64,000 nucleotides of DNA from Alteriqipengyuania_B sp035481675 (GTDB lineage Bacteria > Pseudomonadota > Alphaproteobacteria > Sphingomonadales > Sphingomonadaceae), in NCBI RefSeq assembly GCF_035481675.1, contig NZ_JAYJJW010000001.1, positions 434,001 through 498,000 of the forward strand, in the 5' to 3' direction. How positions within the stretch are numbered: the first letter of the stretch is position 1; each line of letters opens with the position of its first letter. The translations under genes and the position numbers were made by a program. Under the pieces are notes generated by a model, which saw only the letters and a list, made by a program, of their open reading frames with translations, did no database searches and was not told where the DNA came from. This document shows positions 47,372 through 55,364 of the stretch, piece after piece.

Positions 47372-48583
47372 TCATGCCGTTCGCGCGATGCTAAGCAGCA
47401 ATGCACCCGCCGCAACGACCAGCGCGGCAAGCGCAATGAACAGGCCGGAAAAGCCGAAAACGGGCACCAGCAACAGCGTCAGCCACGGCATGATCATCGA
47501 CGGCATGGTGTTGGTCAGGTTGAAGATCCCAAGGTCGCGCCCGCGGGTCTGCGGACGGGGCAGGACGCGCAGGGTCTGACTGGTGTGGAGGGCGAGGAAC
47601 ACGCTCGCCGCGAGGCCGAAGGCGACATACCCGGCGATAGCAATGTCGCGTTGGCCTGCCATCGCCATAACGACGAGGCCGACCGATGAAATCAGGCAAG
47701 CCGTGCCGAGCGGCAGGATCGGCCGGTTCGTGCGGTCCGACCAGCGCCCCACCACGAGTGCGAAAGGCACCGCGCTCGCCAGGACCAGCCCGAAGATCGT
47801 GGCGGCCGTGTTCTCCGTGCTGGAGGGCGAGATCGAGCGGAACCACAGCAGGAAGAACGCAAAGAGCGAGGCTTCGGCAACCTGCACCAGAAGCCGTGCG
47901 AGCCACATGCGGAACACGGCGGGTCGGCTGCGCAACGCGTCTCGCTCCGCGATTTGCTCGCGGGCTACGGGGGTCATGAGGCCGGGAGTCGGGACCGGCC
48001 GGGCGAGGAGCAGCGCCGGCAGCACCAGCGCGCCGACCAGCGCCACCACTACGGGGAAACGCATTTCGACCGGGACAAGCCAGGTCGAGGTGACGAGCGC
48101 GCCGGACAACGCACCGGTCGCAGGCGCGAACGCAAGCATTCCGCCGAGCCGCCCCTTCTGGTCGTCCGGCACGCAATCGCCCGCCCACGCGGCGATAGGG
48201 GCGAGCATCATGTTCAGCGCCAGCTGCCATGCCACGATGGCCGCGAGCAGGGCGGGGAAGGTCCCGAAAGAAGGCATGAGCAGCAACAGCGCGGAACTCA
48301 GCGCGAACCCCGCCAGCGCCCAGCTTCTGCGGTTGGCGGTAAGATCGCTCGCCCAGCCGAACCCGATATTGGCCACGCTGGCGGCGACCGCCCCGGCCAG
48401 CGCTATCCACGAGAGCCACTGGACGACCCCGTCGCCGGCGAGGCTGCTGACATGGACAGGCAGGAGGATGGTGAGGAAGGGGACGTAGGCGACCGCCCCG
48501 CCGGCCACCGCTGCGGCATAAAGCCACAGGAACCGCGCCGATTGCTGCGGTTGTCCGGTGGCCGGGATGGCGGCGCTAGCCAT
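47372..48583 (-). CDS. MFS transporter, probable sugar uptake
   Basis: 403 residues with about twelve hydrophobic helices. The MFS loop pattern WASDLTANRRSWALAGF follows helix 2, and VGRWSDRTNRPILPLG marks the second half. It resembles the MFS permeases found beside LacI regulators in sphingomonad and Caulobacter carbohydrate loci. Its start overlaps the end of the lacI-type gene by 8 bases, so it is translated from the same mRNA. Direction of transport and substrate are inference. Confidence 0.82.
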   Translation of the reverse strand: MASAAIPATGQPQQSARFLWLYAAAVAGGAVAYVPFLTILLPVHVSSLAGDGVVQWLSWIALAGAVAASVANIGFGWASDLTANRRSWALAGFALSSALLLLMPSFGTFPALLAAIVAWQLALNMMLAPIAAWAGDCVPDDQKGRLGGMLAFAPATGALSGALVTSTWLVPVEMRFPVVVALVGALVLPALLLARPVPTPGLMTPVAREQIAERDALRSRPAVFRMWLARLLVQVAEASLFAFFLLWFRSISPSSTENTAATIFGLVLASAVPFALVVGRWSDRTNRPILPLGTACLISSVGLVVMAMAGQRDIAIAGYVAFGLAASVFLALHTSQTLRVLPRPQTRGRDLGIFNLTNTMPSMIMPWLTLLLVPVFGFSGLFIALAALVVAAGALLLSIARTA

Positions 48584-49640
48584 GCGATGCCGCGCGGGGA
48601 GGGGCGGTGGAATCCCGCACGACCAAGCGTGCGGGGATGACCGCGCGTTCCTCGTCCTCCAGCTCCCCGCGCTTCGCCTGGATCAGCTTCTCCACTGCAA
48701 GCGAGGCGAGCTCCGCGATAGGCTGGTCGATGGCAGTCATCGCGGGCACGGAACCGCGCAGCACGGGCGTGTCGTCGAAGCTTATCACTGACAGGTCGCC
48801 CGGCACCGACAGGCCAAGTTCGCGTGCGACGTCGAGCGTGGCCATCGCCATATGGTCGCTGCTGGCGATGACCGCGGTGGGAAGGGTTTCGCCGGAAAGG
48901 AGGGCGCGCGCGGCTTTTCCGCCGCTTTCGTAACCGAAGTCGCCTTCCCCGAACAGTCCGGCGACAGCGTGGCCGGCTTCGCGCATGGCGTCTTTCCAGC
49001 CGTTCGTGCGCCAGTGGCTGAGCTCGTAATAGGGCGAGCCGGCGATGAAGCCGATCCGTTCGTGACCGAGGTCCAGAAGGTGCTGCGTCGCTTCGCGTGC
49101 GGCCAGCCGGTCGTCCATCGCCAGCGCGATGCCGGGGGTGGTGCCTTTCGAGCCGATCCGCGCGAAAGGAATGTGCCGCTCTTCCAAAAGGTCGATCATC
49201 AGCGCGTTGTCGGAATGCGGCGGGGTCAGGATGACGCCATCGGGCTGCAGGGCAGCAATCGCGTTGCCGAGCTCACGCTCCACGTGCTGACTGTCGGTAT
49301 CGACCAGCTCGATCAGGATGCGATAGCCGTGCTCTGCCGCCTTGCGCATGCCGCCCAGCAACATCTGGTCGATCCAGTCGCGCCCTTCGCGCGCTTCCCA
49401 GTCGGCGATGGTGCGCGCGCGGTCGTTGATCGAGAGGATAAGGTAGGAACGCGACCCGCTCATGCGCTGGGCGGCGATGGAGGGGACGTAGCCGAGCTTG
49501 TCGATCGATGCCTGCACGCGCTCGCGCATGGTGGCGCGCACGTTCGGCTCCTTGTTGATGACGCGGCTGACCGTCTGCAGCGAAACGCCCGCATCGGCGG
49601 CCACATGCTTGATGGTTACGGATTGGCGGCGGCGAGCCAT
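48576..49640 (-). CDS. LacI-family transcriptional regulator
   Basis: 354 residues. The N-terminal HTH is canonical (VTIKHVAADAGVSLQTVSRVINKEPNVRATMRERV, with hinge LGYVPSIAAQRMSG). The effector domain follows the periplasmic-binding fold (GVILTPPHSDN, DDRLAAREATQHLLDLGHERIGFIAG, VISFDDTPVLR). It probably represses the transporter and TonB receptor genes until a sugar appears. The palindrome pair at 53134-53173 is the best candidate operator in the locus, but no copy is visible directly upstream of this gene. Confidence 0.93.
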   Translation of the reverse strand: MARRRQSVTIKHVAADAGVSLQTVSRVINKEPNVRATMRERVQASIDKLGYVPSIAAQRMSGSRSYLILSINDRARTIADWEAREGRDWIDQMLLGGMRKAAEHGYRILIELVDTDSQHVERELGNAIAALQPDGVILTPPHSDNALMIDLLEERHIPFARIGSKGTTPGIALAMDDRLAAREATQHLLDLGHERIGFIAGSPYYELSHWRTNGWKDAMREAGHAVAGLFGEGDFGYESGGKAARALLSGETLPTAVIASSDHMAMATLDVARELGLSVPGDLSVISFDDTPVLRGSVPAMTAIDQPIAELASLAVEKLIQAKRGELEDEERAVIPARLVVRDSTAPPRAASHG

Positions 49641-49759
49641 TGCCCTTCTATCCCTGTCCTACGCGACGATGAAGTCCTTAGCCGCATCGCGGCAGAATTC
49701 CCAAGCGGCGGCGGCCTGTTTCCAGACGTTTTACGCGTCCATCCTTCGTGCAAACGACA

Positions 49760-49793
49760 GGGGCGGACCGCTGCATACACAGTGGCCCGCCCC
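49760..49793 (-). terminator. Hairpin after the large TonB receptor gene
   Basis: A 14-bp near-perfect inverted repeat (GGGGCGGACCGCTG facing CAGTGGCCCGCCCC, one mismatch and one G-U) lies about 25 bases past the receptor stop on the minus strand. The downstream T run is poor, so it may be a partial terminator or an mRNA-protecting hairpin before the lacI-type gene. Confidence 0.55.
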
Positions 49794-49816
49794 CGCTTGC
49801 GCGTTCGCCTGCTTCC

Positions 49817-52800
49817 TTAGAAGTCGAAGCGCAGCGCGATGCTGTAACGGCGGTCGTTGCGGAACGCCGAGCGGGTGACCCGCGTGCCGTCGAAGTCGAA
49901 CACCTGGCTGGTGCGGGTGACTTCGTCGAGCAGGTTCACGCCCTGGATGCCGACCTTCAGGTTTTCCAGAACGTCGATGAACAGCGAACCGTCCAGCTGA
50001 CCGGTGCTTTCCCCGTAAATCGGCGAGAACGGGAAGATCACGTCACGCGGAGTCTGCAGGAATTCCGACCGCCAGTTGTAGGCGAGACGTGCTGCAATCG
50101 GGCCGCGTTCATAGAAGACGACGGCGTTGACCGTGTGCTTCGAGATACCGGCAAGCGGCAGGCCGAGCGAGAACGGACTCTGTTCGGCGCCCAGCGTGTT
50201 GTTGGTGAACTCGCCGCCATCGACGTAGGTGTAGGTCAGCTGCGAACCCAGACCGCCGAGCGGGCCCGGCAGGAAGTCGTAGGTCTGCTGGTAAGCCAGC
50301 TCGAAACCCTTGAGCGTCCCGTCGTTCACGTTGATCGGGCCGTTGACCAGCACCGGCAGGTCGAGGCCATCGGGGTTATCGAGCACGATACGCGTCGCGC
50401 CCGGATTTTCCAGATTGCTCACATCCTTCATGAACAGCGTCGCGGTGAGCGAGCCGACGGCATCGAAGTACCATTCCGCCGACAGGTCGTAGTTCCATGC
50501 TTCGGTCGGGCGCAGGTTGCGGTTACCCGTGTTGAGGCCGAACAGCAGGCCGGTGTCGCCGATATCCTGGTTCACGATGTTGAGCGTGTTGTCGAACAGC
50601 GCGCCGCCGGTGCGGAAAGCCGCGAGATCGGGGCGGAAGATCGCCTTCGAGACCGCACCGCGGAACAGCAGGCCATTGCCAAGGTCCAGCTTTACGTTGA
50701 AGCTGGGGAGCCAATGGTCGTAGGTTTCGTCTGCGAAGTCGTTGAAGATATCGCCGTTCAGGCCTTCAACGAATTCGATCTGCCGCTCTGTCGAGAGATC
50801 GCAATAGCCGAGTGGAGTTTGCTCGATCGGGTTGGCGCATCGGTTCTGCAGGTCGGACAATTCCGCAACCCCATCGCCGTCACCACCGCGGTTCGGTGAG
50901 GTCGGATCTCCCTCTACTTCATATTCGGGATCATCGACGTAGCCAGGAGTGATGTAACCGATCTGGCCTTCCGAGCGGACATTGGTGCGGGCGTAACGCA
51001 CGCCGATGTTGCCCGAAAGCGTCGCGCCGCTGGAGAAATCGCGACCGAAATCGAGCCGCAGGTAGGCCGCGCTGGTCGTTTCCTCAATGGGCGTGATTTC
51101 CGAAGGACAGAATGGCGAACACGGGATTTCTTCGCCGGTCACCGGGTCGAGATAAATCCGGCCGTCGATCAGCGGGCGACCTTCCGGGGTCAGGGTGAAG
51201 GCCTTGATGGCGTTCAAGTCCTGCGCCAGCTCGCCGGAGAGATACTCGCCGACCAGATCGTCACCACCATAGAAGATGGCCGCACCGTCGCCGACAGGCA
51301 CGGGCACGTTGCCGCGCTGGAAGTTGTCGCCGAAGACATTGCGGACATCGGCACTATCCGGGAAGTCGTAGGCATAGGCGCCGCCACCCGTGGGGAAAGT
51401 CCCGGTGCGCGGAGCGCCCCAGTCGCCCTGGCGGGCTGCCCAGGTTGCACCCAGGTTCGACCAGTTCGAGAAGTTCGCCGTGCGCGTCACGCGGCTGCGT
51501 TCCGCCCAACGGGCACCGAAGCGGGCCGAGCGCAGGAAGCCGGTGTCGGAGATGTCGTATTCGAAATCGCCGCGCAGCGAGTAGAGGTCGCCTTCGTTGG
51601 CCACCTGGTTGTCGAGGTGGAACCAGAAGTAGGTGTTGGCGGGATCGGTGAAATACGCCGCCGGGGACTCGTTCGTCCCCACCTGCAGGAACTGGACGGC
51701 CGGGGTTTCACCGCTGTTGTCGATGAACAGGTCGGCGTAAGTCTGCATCGCGAGGATGATGCCGGCTTCGCTGCGGTTGGAGTTGATGTACTGGCCTTCG
51801 AAATTCGCGCGCAGGCGATCGGTGATCGCGATATCGAAATCGAGGGAGAAGTCCTCCGTCATCGCCTCGTCCTCGCGCTCGAAGCGCAGGGTTTCGGTCG
51901 AGATGCCGGGAACGCCCTGATCGGAGATCTGCGTCAGCGTGCCCGATTGGAACACGTTGCCGTTGAACACGATGTCGTTCGCCGCGGTCGGTACCGGGAA
52001 GAACGCATCGTTGTTCACCAGCGCCAGGACCGCGAATTCGCTGAGCGAGGACTGGGTTGCGGCGCGCAGGTATTCCGCAGTGACGACAACGCCGCCGTCC
52101 AGCGATTCATACTGCGCGACGGCCGAGTATGCCTGGCGGTCGCGGGTCAGTTCGGTGGTGCGCACGCCGGCGCCCTTGGGAACGATGACGGTGCCTTCGG
52201 GCGGGAAGGTGTCGGGCGTCGCGGCATCGCCGGCGAAACCGCCGGAGCCGACCGGACGCGCACGGATACAGCCGGACTGCAGGTCCGCCGCGCGGTAGCA
52301 GGGGTCGGTGATCTGCGAGGCATCGGTGCGGGTAACAAGGCGCTGCTGCGCGTAGCCGAGCTGCACGGCAAAGGTGCCGATGCCGGTGTCGAAGGTGTTG
52401 GAGCCGAGAAGCGAGAAGCCCGGGGCCCACTCGTCAGCAAGGTCGCCCTTGTTGATTTCGAACGTGCCGGCGAAATTGAAACCAGGATTGTCGAGCGGCT
52501 TGCGCGTGACGAGGTTCACGGTGCCCGAAATGCCGCCGTCGATCATGTCGGCGGTGGTGTTCTTGTAGACCTCGACGCGGCCGAGAAGTTCGGGCGAAAT
52601 GTCGTTGAAGCCGAGCGTGCGGCCGCCGTTTGCGGAGAAGATGTCGCGGCCGTTGAGTTCGGAGCGAACGAAGGGCAGGCCGCGGATGATTACGCCCGAA
52701 CCTTCGACCGAGAAGCGGTCGGGGTCGTCGCGCTGTTCGAAGCGGCTGATGTTGACACCGGGCACGCGCTGCAGTGCTTCGGCCACCGAACGGTCGGGCA

Positions 52801-53065
52801 GGGCGCCGATATCGTCCGCCGTCACCACGTCCACGAACGTGTCGGCGTCGCGCTTGATCGACTGTGCGTTTTCGAGCGCTGCGCGGATGCCTTCGACGAC
52901 GATGACGTTTTCGTCGTCGATCGTGGCATCTTCCTGCTCTGCCGGCGACGCGTCCTGCGCGTAGGCGGGCCCGGCCATGGCGAAGCCCAGCGCGAGGCCG
53001 GACACGGTGCAGAAGGCAGTGCGCTTCAGGTGGCGCTGCCGCGGGGTAACGGTGGTGGTTTTCAC
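49817..53065 (-). CDS. TonB-dependent receptor of the Xanthomonas/Caulobacter carbohydrate type
   Basis: 1082 residues from a GTG at 53065, chosen because GGGAGAG lies 5 bases upstream. The signal peptide ends AMAGPAYAQDA; the TonB box region is ENVIVVEGIRAALENAQ. The plug reads DIGALPDRSVAEALQRVPGVNISRF and GSGVIIRGLPFVRSELNGRDIFSANGGR, the pattern of the large receptors tied to sugar loci in Xanthomonas and Caulobacter. The C-terminus ends RRYSIALRFDF, a good barrel closure. It would import an oligosaccharide. It is divergent from the halogenase homologue across the twin palindromes. Confidence 0.93.
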   Translation of the reverse strand: MKTTTVTPRQRHLKRTAFCTVSGLALGFAMAGPAYAQDASPAEQEDATIDDENVIVVEGIRAALENAQSIKRDADTFVDVVTADDIGALPDRSVAEALQRVPGVNISRFEQRDDPDRFSVEGSGVIIRGLPFVRSELNGRDIFSANGGRTLGFNDISPELLGRVEVYKNTTADMIDGGISGTVNLVTRKPLDNPGFNFAGTFEINKGDLADEWAPGFSLLGSNTFDTGIGTFAVQLGYAQQRLVTRTDASQITDPCYRAADLQSGCIRARPVGSGGFAGDAATPDTFPPEGTVIVPKGAGVRTTELTRDRQAYSAVAQYESLDGGVVVTAEYLRAATQSSLSEFAVLALVNNDAFFPVPTAANDIVFNGNVFQSGTLTQISDQGVPGISTETLRFEREDEAMTEDFSLDFDIAITDRLRANFEGQYINSNRSEAGIILAMQTYADLFIDNSGETPAVQFLQVGTNESPAAYFTDPANTYFWFHLDNQVANEGDLYSLRGDFEYDISDTGFLRSARFGARWAERSRVTRTANFSNWSNLGATWAARQGDWGAPRTGTFPTGGGAYAYDFPDSADVRNVFGDNFQRGNVPVPVGDGAAIFYGGDDLVGEYLSGELAQDLNAIKAFTLTPEGRPLIDGRIYLDPVTGEEIPCSPFCPSEITPIEETTSAAYLRLDFGRDFSSGATLSGNIGVRYARTNVRSEGQIGYITPGYVDDPEYEVEGDPTSPNRGGDGDGVAELSDLQNRCANPIEQTPLGYCDLSTERQIEFVEGLNGDIFNDFADETYDHWLPSFNVKLDLGNGLLFRGAVSKAIFRPDLAAFRTGGALFDNTLNIVNQDIGDTGLLFGLNTGNRNLRPTEAWNYDLSAEWYFDAVGSLTATLFMKDVSNLENPGATRIVLDNPDGLDLPVLVNGPINVNDGTLKGFELAYQQTYDFLPGPLGGLGSQLTYTYVDGGEFTNNTLGAEQSPFSLGLPLAGISKHTVNAVVFYERGPIAARLAYNWRSEFLQTPRDVIFPFSPIYGESTGQLDGSLFIDVLENLKVGIQGVNLLDEVTRTSQVFDFDGTRVTRSAFRNDRRYSIALRFDF

Positions 53066-53133
53066 GAATCTCTCCCTCGTGAGATGCCGGAATCGGCAAT
53101 TCTGTCCAATGATCCGCGCTTGGCGTAACGGCA

Positions 53134-53173
53134 ATTGTGAACATTCACAATGGGCCGATGTGAACATTCACAT
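53134..53173. promoter_or_regulatory. Tandem palindromic operators between TonB receptor and halogenase homologue
   Basis: Two 16-base palindromes with the same core: TTGTGAACATTCACAA (53135-53150, extended by one A-T pair to 53134-53151) and ATGTGAACATTCACAT (53158-53173). Each has 7-bp perfect arms around CA. Their centres are 23 bp apart, about two helical turns, so dimers could bind the same face. They lie 70-109 bases upstream of the receptor start and 100-140 bases upstream of the halogenase homologue start. The form suits a LacI- or GntR-class regulator, and the adjacent LacI protein is the obvious candidate. Confidence 0.75.
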
Positions 53174-53273
53174 TTTTACCGCGCCATCTATTGCAGAAAG
53201 GTCACAATTGCCGCATTTCCATCCGTAAGGAGCGCCTGCTAGGGCGTGTGAAACCGACAGCTGCGGAGCGTTT

Positions 53274-54791
53274 ATGCCCATTTCGAAAATCGTGATCGTC
53301 GGCGGCGGCACCGCCGGGTGGATGGCGGCGGCAGCCTTGTCGAAGATCAAGGAAGGGGAGGGCGCGCGCCCCGATCGCCCGCTCGACATCACCCTCGTCG
53401 AATCCGAAGCGATCGGGACCGTCGGCGTGGGCGAGGCGACGATCCCGCCCTTCGTGGATTTCAACTCGCTGCTGGGCGTGGACGAGGCCGAGGTGATGGC
53501 CGCGGTCGGCGGCACGTTCAAACTGGGCATCCAGTTTTCCAACTGGGGCCAGGTCGGGCAGAGCTACCTCCACCCCTTCGGGCAATACGGCTACGAAGTG
53601 GACGGGGTCGCCTTCCACCAGATCTGGCAGATGATGCGCGAGCACGGCGACAAGCGGCCGATCCAGGTCTTCAGCCCGGAGACGATGGCGGCCTATTTCA
53701 ACCGCTTCGCCAAGTCCGAAATGCTGCCCCAGCGCGGCGACTTGCCGAGCATCAATTACGCCTACCACCTCGATGCCGGGCGCTATGCAAAGTTCTTGCG
53801 CGACTTTGCGGAAACACGGGGCGTCGTGCGCAAGGAAGGCAAGGTTGCCGATGTCGCGCTGGACGGGGAAAGCGGGTTCGTCTGTTCGGTGAAGCTGGAA
53901 GACGGCACCTCGATCGAAGGCGACCTGTTCGTCGATTGCTCCGGCTTTCGCGGGCTGTTGATCGAGCAGGCGCTGGAAACGGGCTATGAAGACTGGACCC
54001 ACTGGCTCCCGTGCGACCGCGCCGTGGCACTGCCGTCCAACCGCCCCGGCCCGCCGCTGCCCTATACGAAGGCGACCGCGCATTCGGCGGGCTGGCAATG
54101 GCAGGTCCCGCTGCAGCACCGCAATGGCAACGGCCATGTCTATTGTTCGAAATACATGGAGGCGGACGAGGCGCTCGACATCCTCCTCGCCAATATCGAA
54201 GGCGAGCCGGCCGCCGATCCCAACCACCTGCGCTTCGTCACCGGGCGCCGCAAGAAGTTCTGGAACCGCAACGTGGTGGCGCTGGGCCTGTCGGCAGGCT
54301 TCATGGAGCCGCTGGAATCGACCTCCATCCACCTCATCAACACCGGCATCAACAAGCTGATGGCGCTGCTGTCGCTGGACGGGGTGGACCAGGCGCAGGA
54401 GGATGCCTTCAATCGTCTGACCGCGAAGGAATATGTGCGGATCCGCGACTTCCTGATCCTGCACTACAAGGCGACCAGTCGGACCGACAGCGACTTCTGG
54501 AACTATTGCCGGACAATGGACATCCCCGACACGCTGGAAGAGAAGATCGCCCTGTTCAGGGCGAACGGGCAGATTTTCCGCGAGGAGGACGAGCTGTTCA
54601 CCGCGACCAGCTGGGTGGCGGTGATGATGGGGCAGGGGATCGAGCCCGGCGGAACCAACGCCATGGCCTATTCACTCGGCCGCGATGTGCTGAAGACGGA
54701 GATCGACGGCATCGAGCAATCGATCCGCTACCTCGTCAACGCCATGCCGCCGCACGAGCAGTTCGTGGAGAAATACTGCCCCGCGACATAG
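53274..54791 (+). CDS. Tryptophan 7-halogenase-family flavoprotein
   Basis: 505 residues. FAD-binding GGGTAGW is at 10-16. The halogenase signature GWQWQVP (273-279, WxWxIP type) is present, as are the two residues essential in PrnA-like enzymes: Lys83 in GTFKLGIQFSNW and Glu348 in MEPLESTSI. In the family, FADH2, O2 and halide yield HOCl, which is delivered by the Lys to an aromatic substrate. In sphingomonads such genes sit in carbohydrate TonB loci with no known halogenated product, so the true substrate is open. It is divergent from the TonB receptor. Confidence 0.9.
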   Translation: MPISKIVIVGGGTAGWMAAAALSKIKEGEGARPDRPLDITLVESEAIGTVGVGEATIPPFVDFNSLLGVDEAEVMAAVGGTFKLGIQFSNWGQVGQSYLHPFGQYGYEVDGVAFHQIWQMMREHGDKRPIQVFSPETMAAYFNRFAKSEMLPQRGDLPSINYAYHLDAGRYAKFLRDFAETRGVVRKEGKVADVALDGESGFVCSVKLEDGTSIEGDLFVDCSGFRGLLIEQALETGYEDWTHWLPCDRAVALPSNRPGPPLPYTKATAHSAGWQWQVPLQHRNGNGHVYCSKYMEADEALDILLANIEGEPAADPNHLRFVTGRRKKFWNRNVVALGLSAGFMEPLESTSIHLINTGINKLMALLSLDGVDQAQEDAFNRLTAKEYVRIRDFLILHYKATSRTDSDFWNYCRTMDIPDTLEEKIALFRANGQIFREEDELFTATSWVAVMMGQGIEPGGTNAMAYSLGRDVLKTEIDGIEQSIRYLVNAMPPHEQFVEKYCPAT

Positions 54792-54803
54792 CGGGCCGTT
54801 GCG

Positions 54804-55109
54804 CTAGCGCGCCGCCATCCGCGTGCCGTCATCCCGCCGGTCGAGCGCAAGCAGGGCGCGGCGGGCGAGGTGGCGCGAATCCAACCATTCGCCGCTCGCC
54901 AATTCGACGCGCCAGCGCGTTTCGTCGGTAACGACTTCTTGCAGGATCGCCCGGGCGGCATCGATTTCGCCCGCATCGGCAAGCTCCATTGCCGTGGCGA
55001 TCGCCTGGGCGGGATTGGCCGCTTCGGCAGTCACCTCGACCTGGGCTGCCTCCTGCGCGGCAGCGGGCAGCGGGGCGATCAGGGCCATTGCGAATACCAT
55101 TTTCTTCAT
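54804..55109 (-). CDS. Small exported protein of unknown function
   Basis: 101 residues from the ATG at 55109, supported by GGGAGAG 6 bases upstream. A signal peptide (MKKMVFAMALIAPLPAAAQ) precedes an Ala/Glu-rich helical region (AQAIATAMELADAGEIDAARAILQEVV) and a C-terminal ARRALLALDRRDD. It may contain a single TPR-like hairpin. It is divergent from the lipoprotein gene, and the PHO-box-like repeats lie between them, so it may belong to the same regulon. The halogenase homologue gene ends 12 bases from its stop (convergent). Confidence 0.7.
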   Translation of the reverse strand: MKKMVFAMALIAPLPAAAQEAAQVEVTAEAANPAQAIATAMELADAGEIDAARAILQEVVTDETRWRVELASGEWLDSRHLARRALLALDRRDDGTRMAAR

Positions 55110-55185
55110 CGTGTCTCTCCCAAGACATTTCGTCACGATAGCAGAAATGTGCGTCCTGACCGCGAACTGCAACAAAAACGTAACA

Positions 55186-55203
55186 GTGTCATAAAACTGT
55201 AAT
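55186..55203 (+). promoter_or_regulatory. PHO-box-like direct repeat upstream of the lipoprotein gene
   Basis: GTGTCATAAAACTGTAAT matches the PhoB-binding consensus CTGTCATAWAWCTGTCAY at 16 of 18 positions, with half-sites 11 bp apart. It sits 77 bases upstream of the 55109 start and about 160 bases upstream of the lipoprotein GTG. More TGTCA-type half-sites follow to 55287. Confidence 0.6.
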
Positions 55204-55215
55204 TTATTGCTTTGG

Positions 55216-55287
55216 TTGTCACAATCGTCACACCGTTGTCGCAATCAAGTCACCGTAAAATAAGGGGTTTTGCAAAGAAACTGTCAC
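55216..55287 (+). promoter_or_regulatory. Array of additional TGTCA half-sites
   Basis: GTCAC-type cores start at 55218, 55227, 55238 (as GTCGC), 55249 and 55283 (in a perfect CTGTCAC half-site). Several are 11 bp apart, the helical spacing of PHO boxes. Together with the box at 55186-55203 they form a cluster of about seven half-sites in 100 bp, which suggests cooperative binding of an OmpR/PhoB-class regulator ahead of the lipoprotein/TonB genes. Confidence 0.45.
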
Positions 55288-55364
55288 GCGAGGGGCCTAG
55301 TTGAGCGGCCAACGCAGGAGACGCTGCGTCCGATTCTCGGCTTTTCCCAAGGGGGGTTCTTCCC

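Noticed and set aside
53134..53173. CRP-type sites
   Set aside because: TGTGA and TCACA half-sites are present, but the spacing is 4 bases rather than the 6 required for a CRP site.
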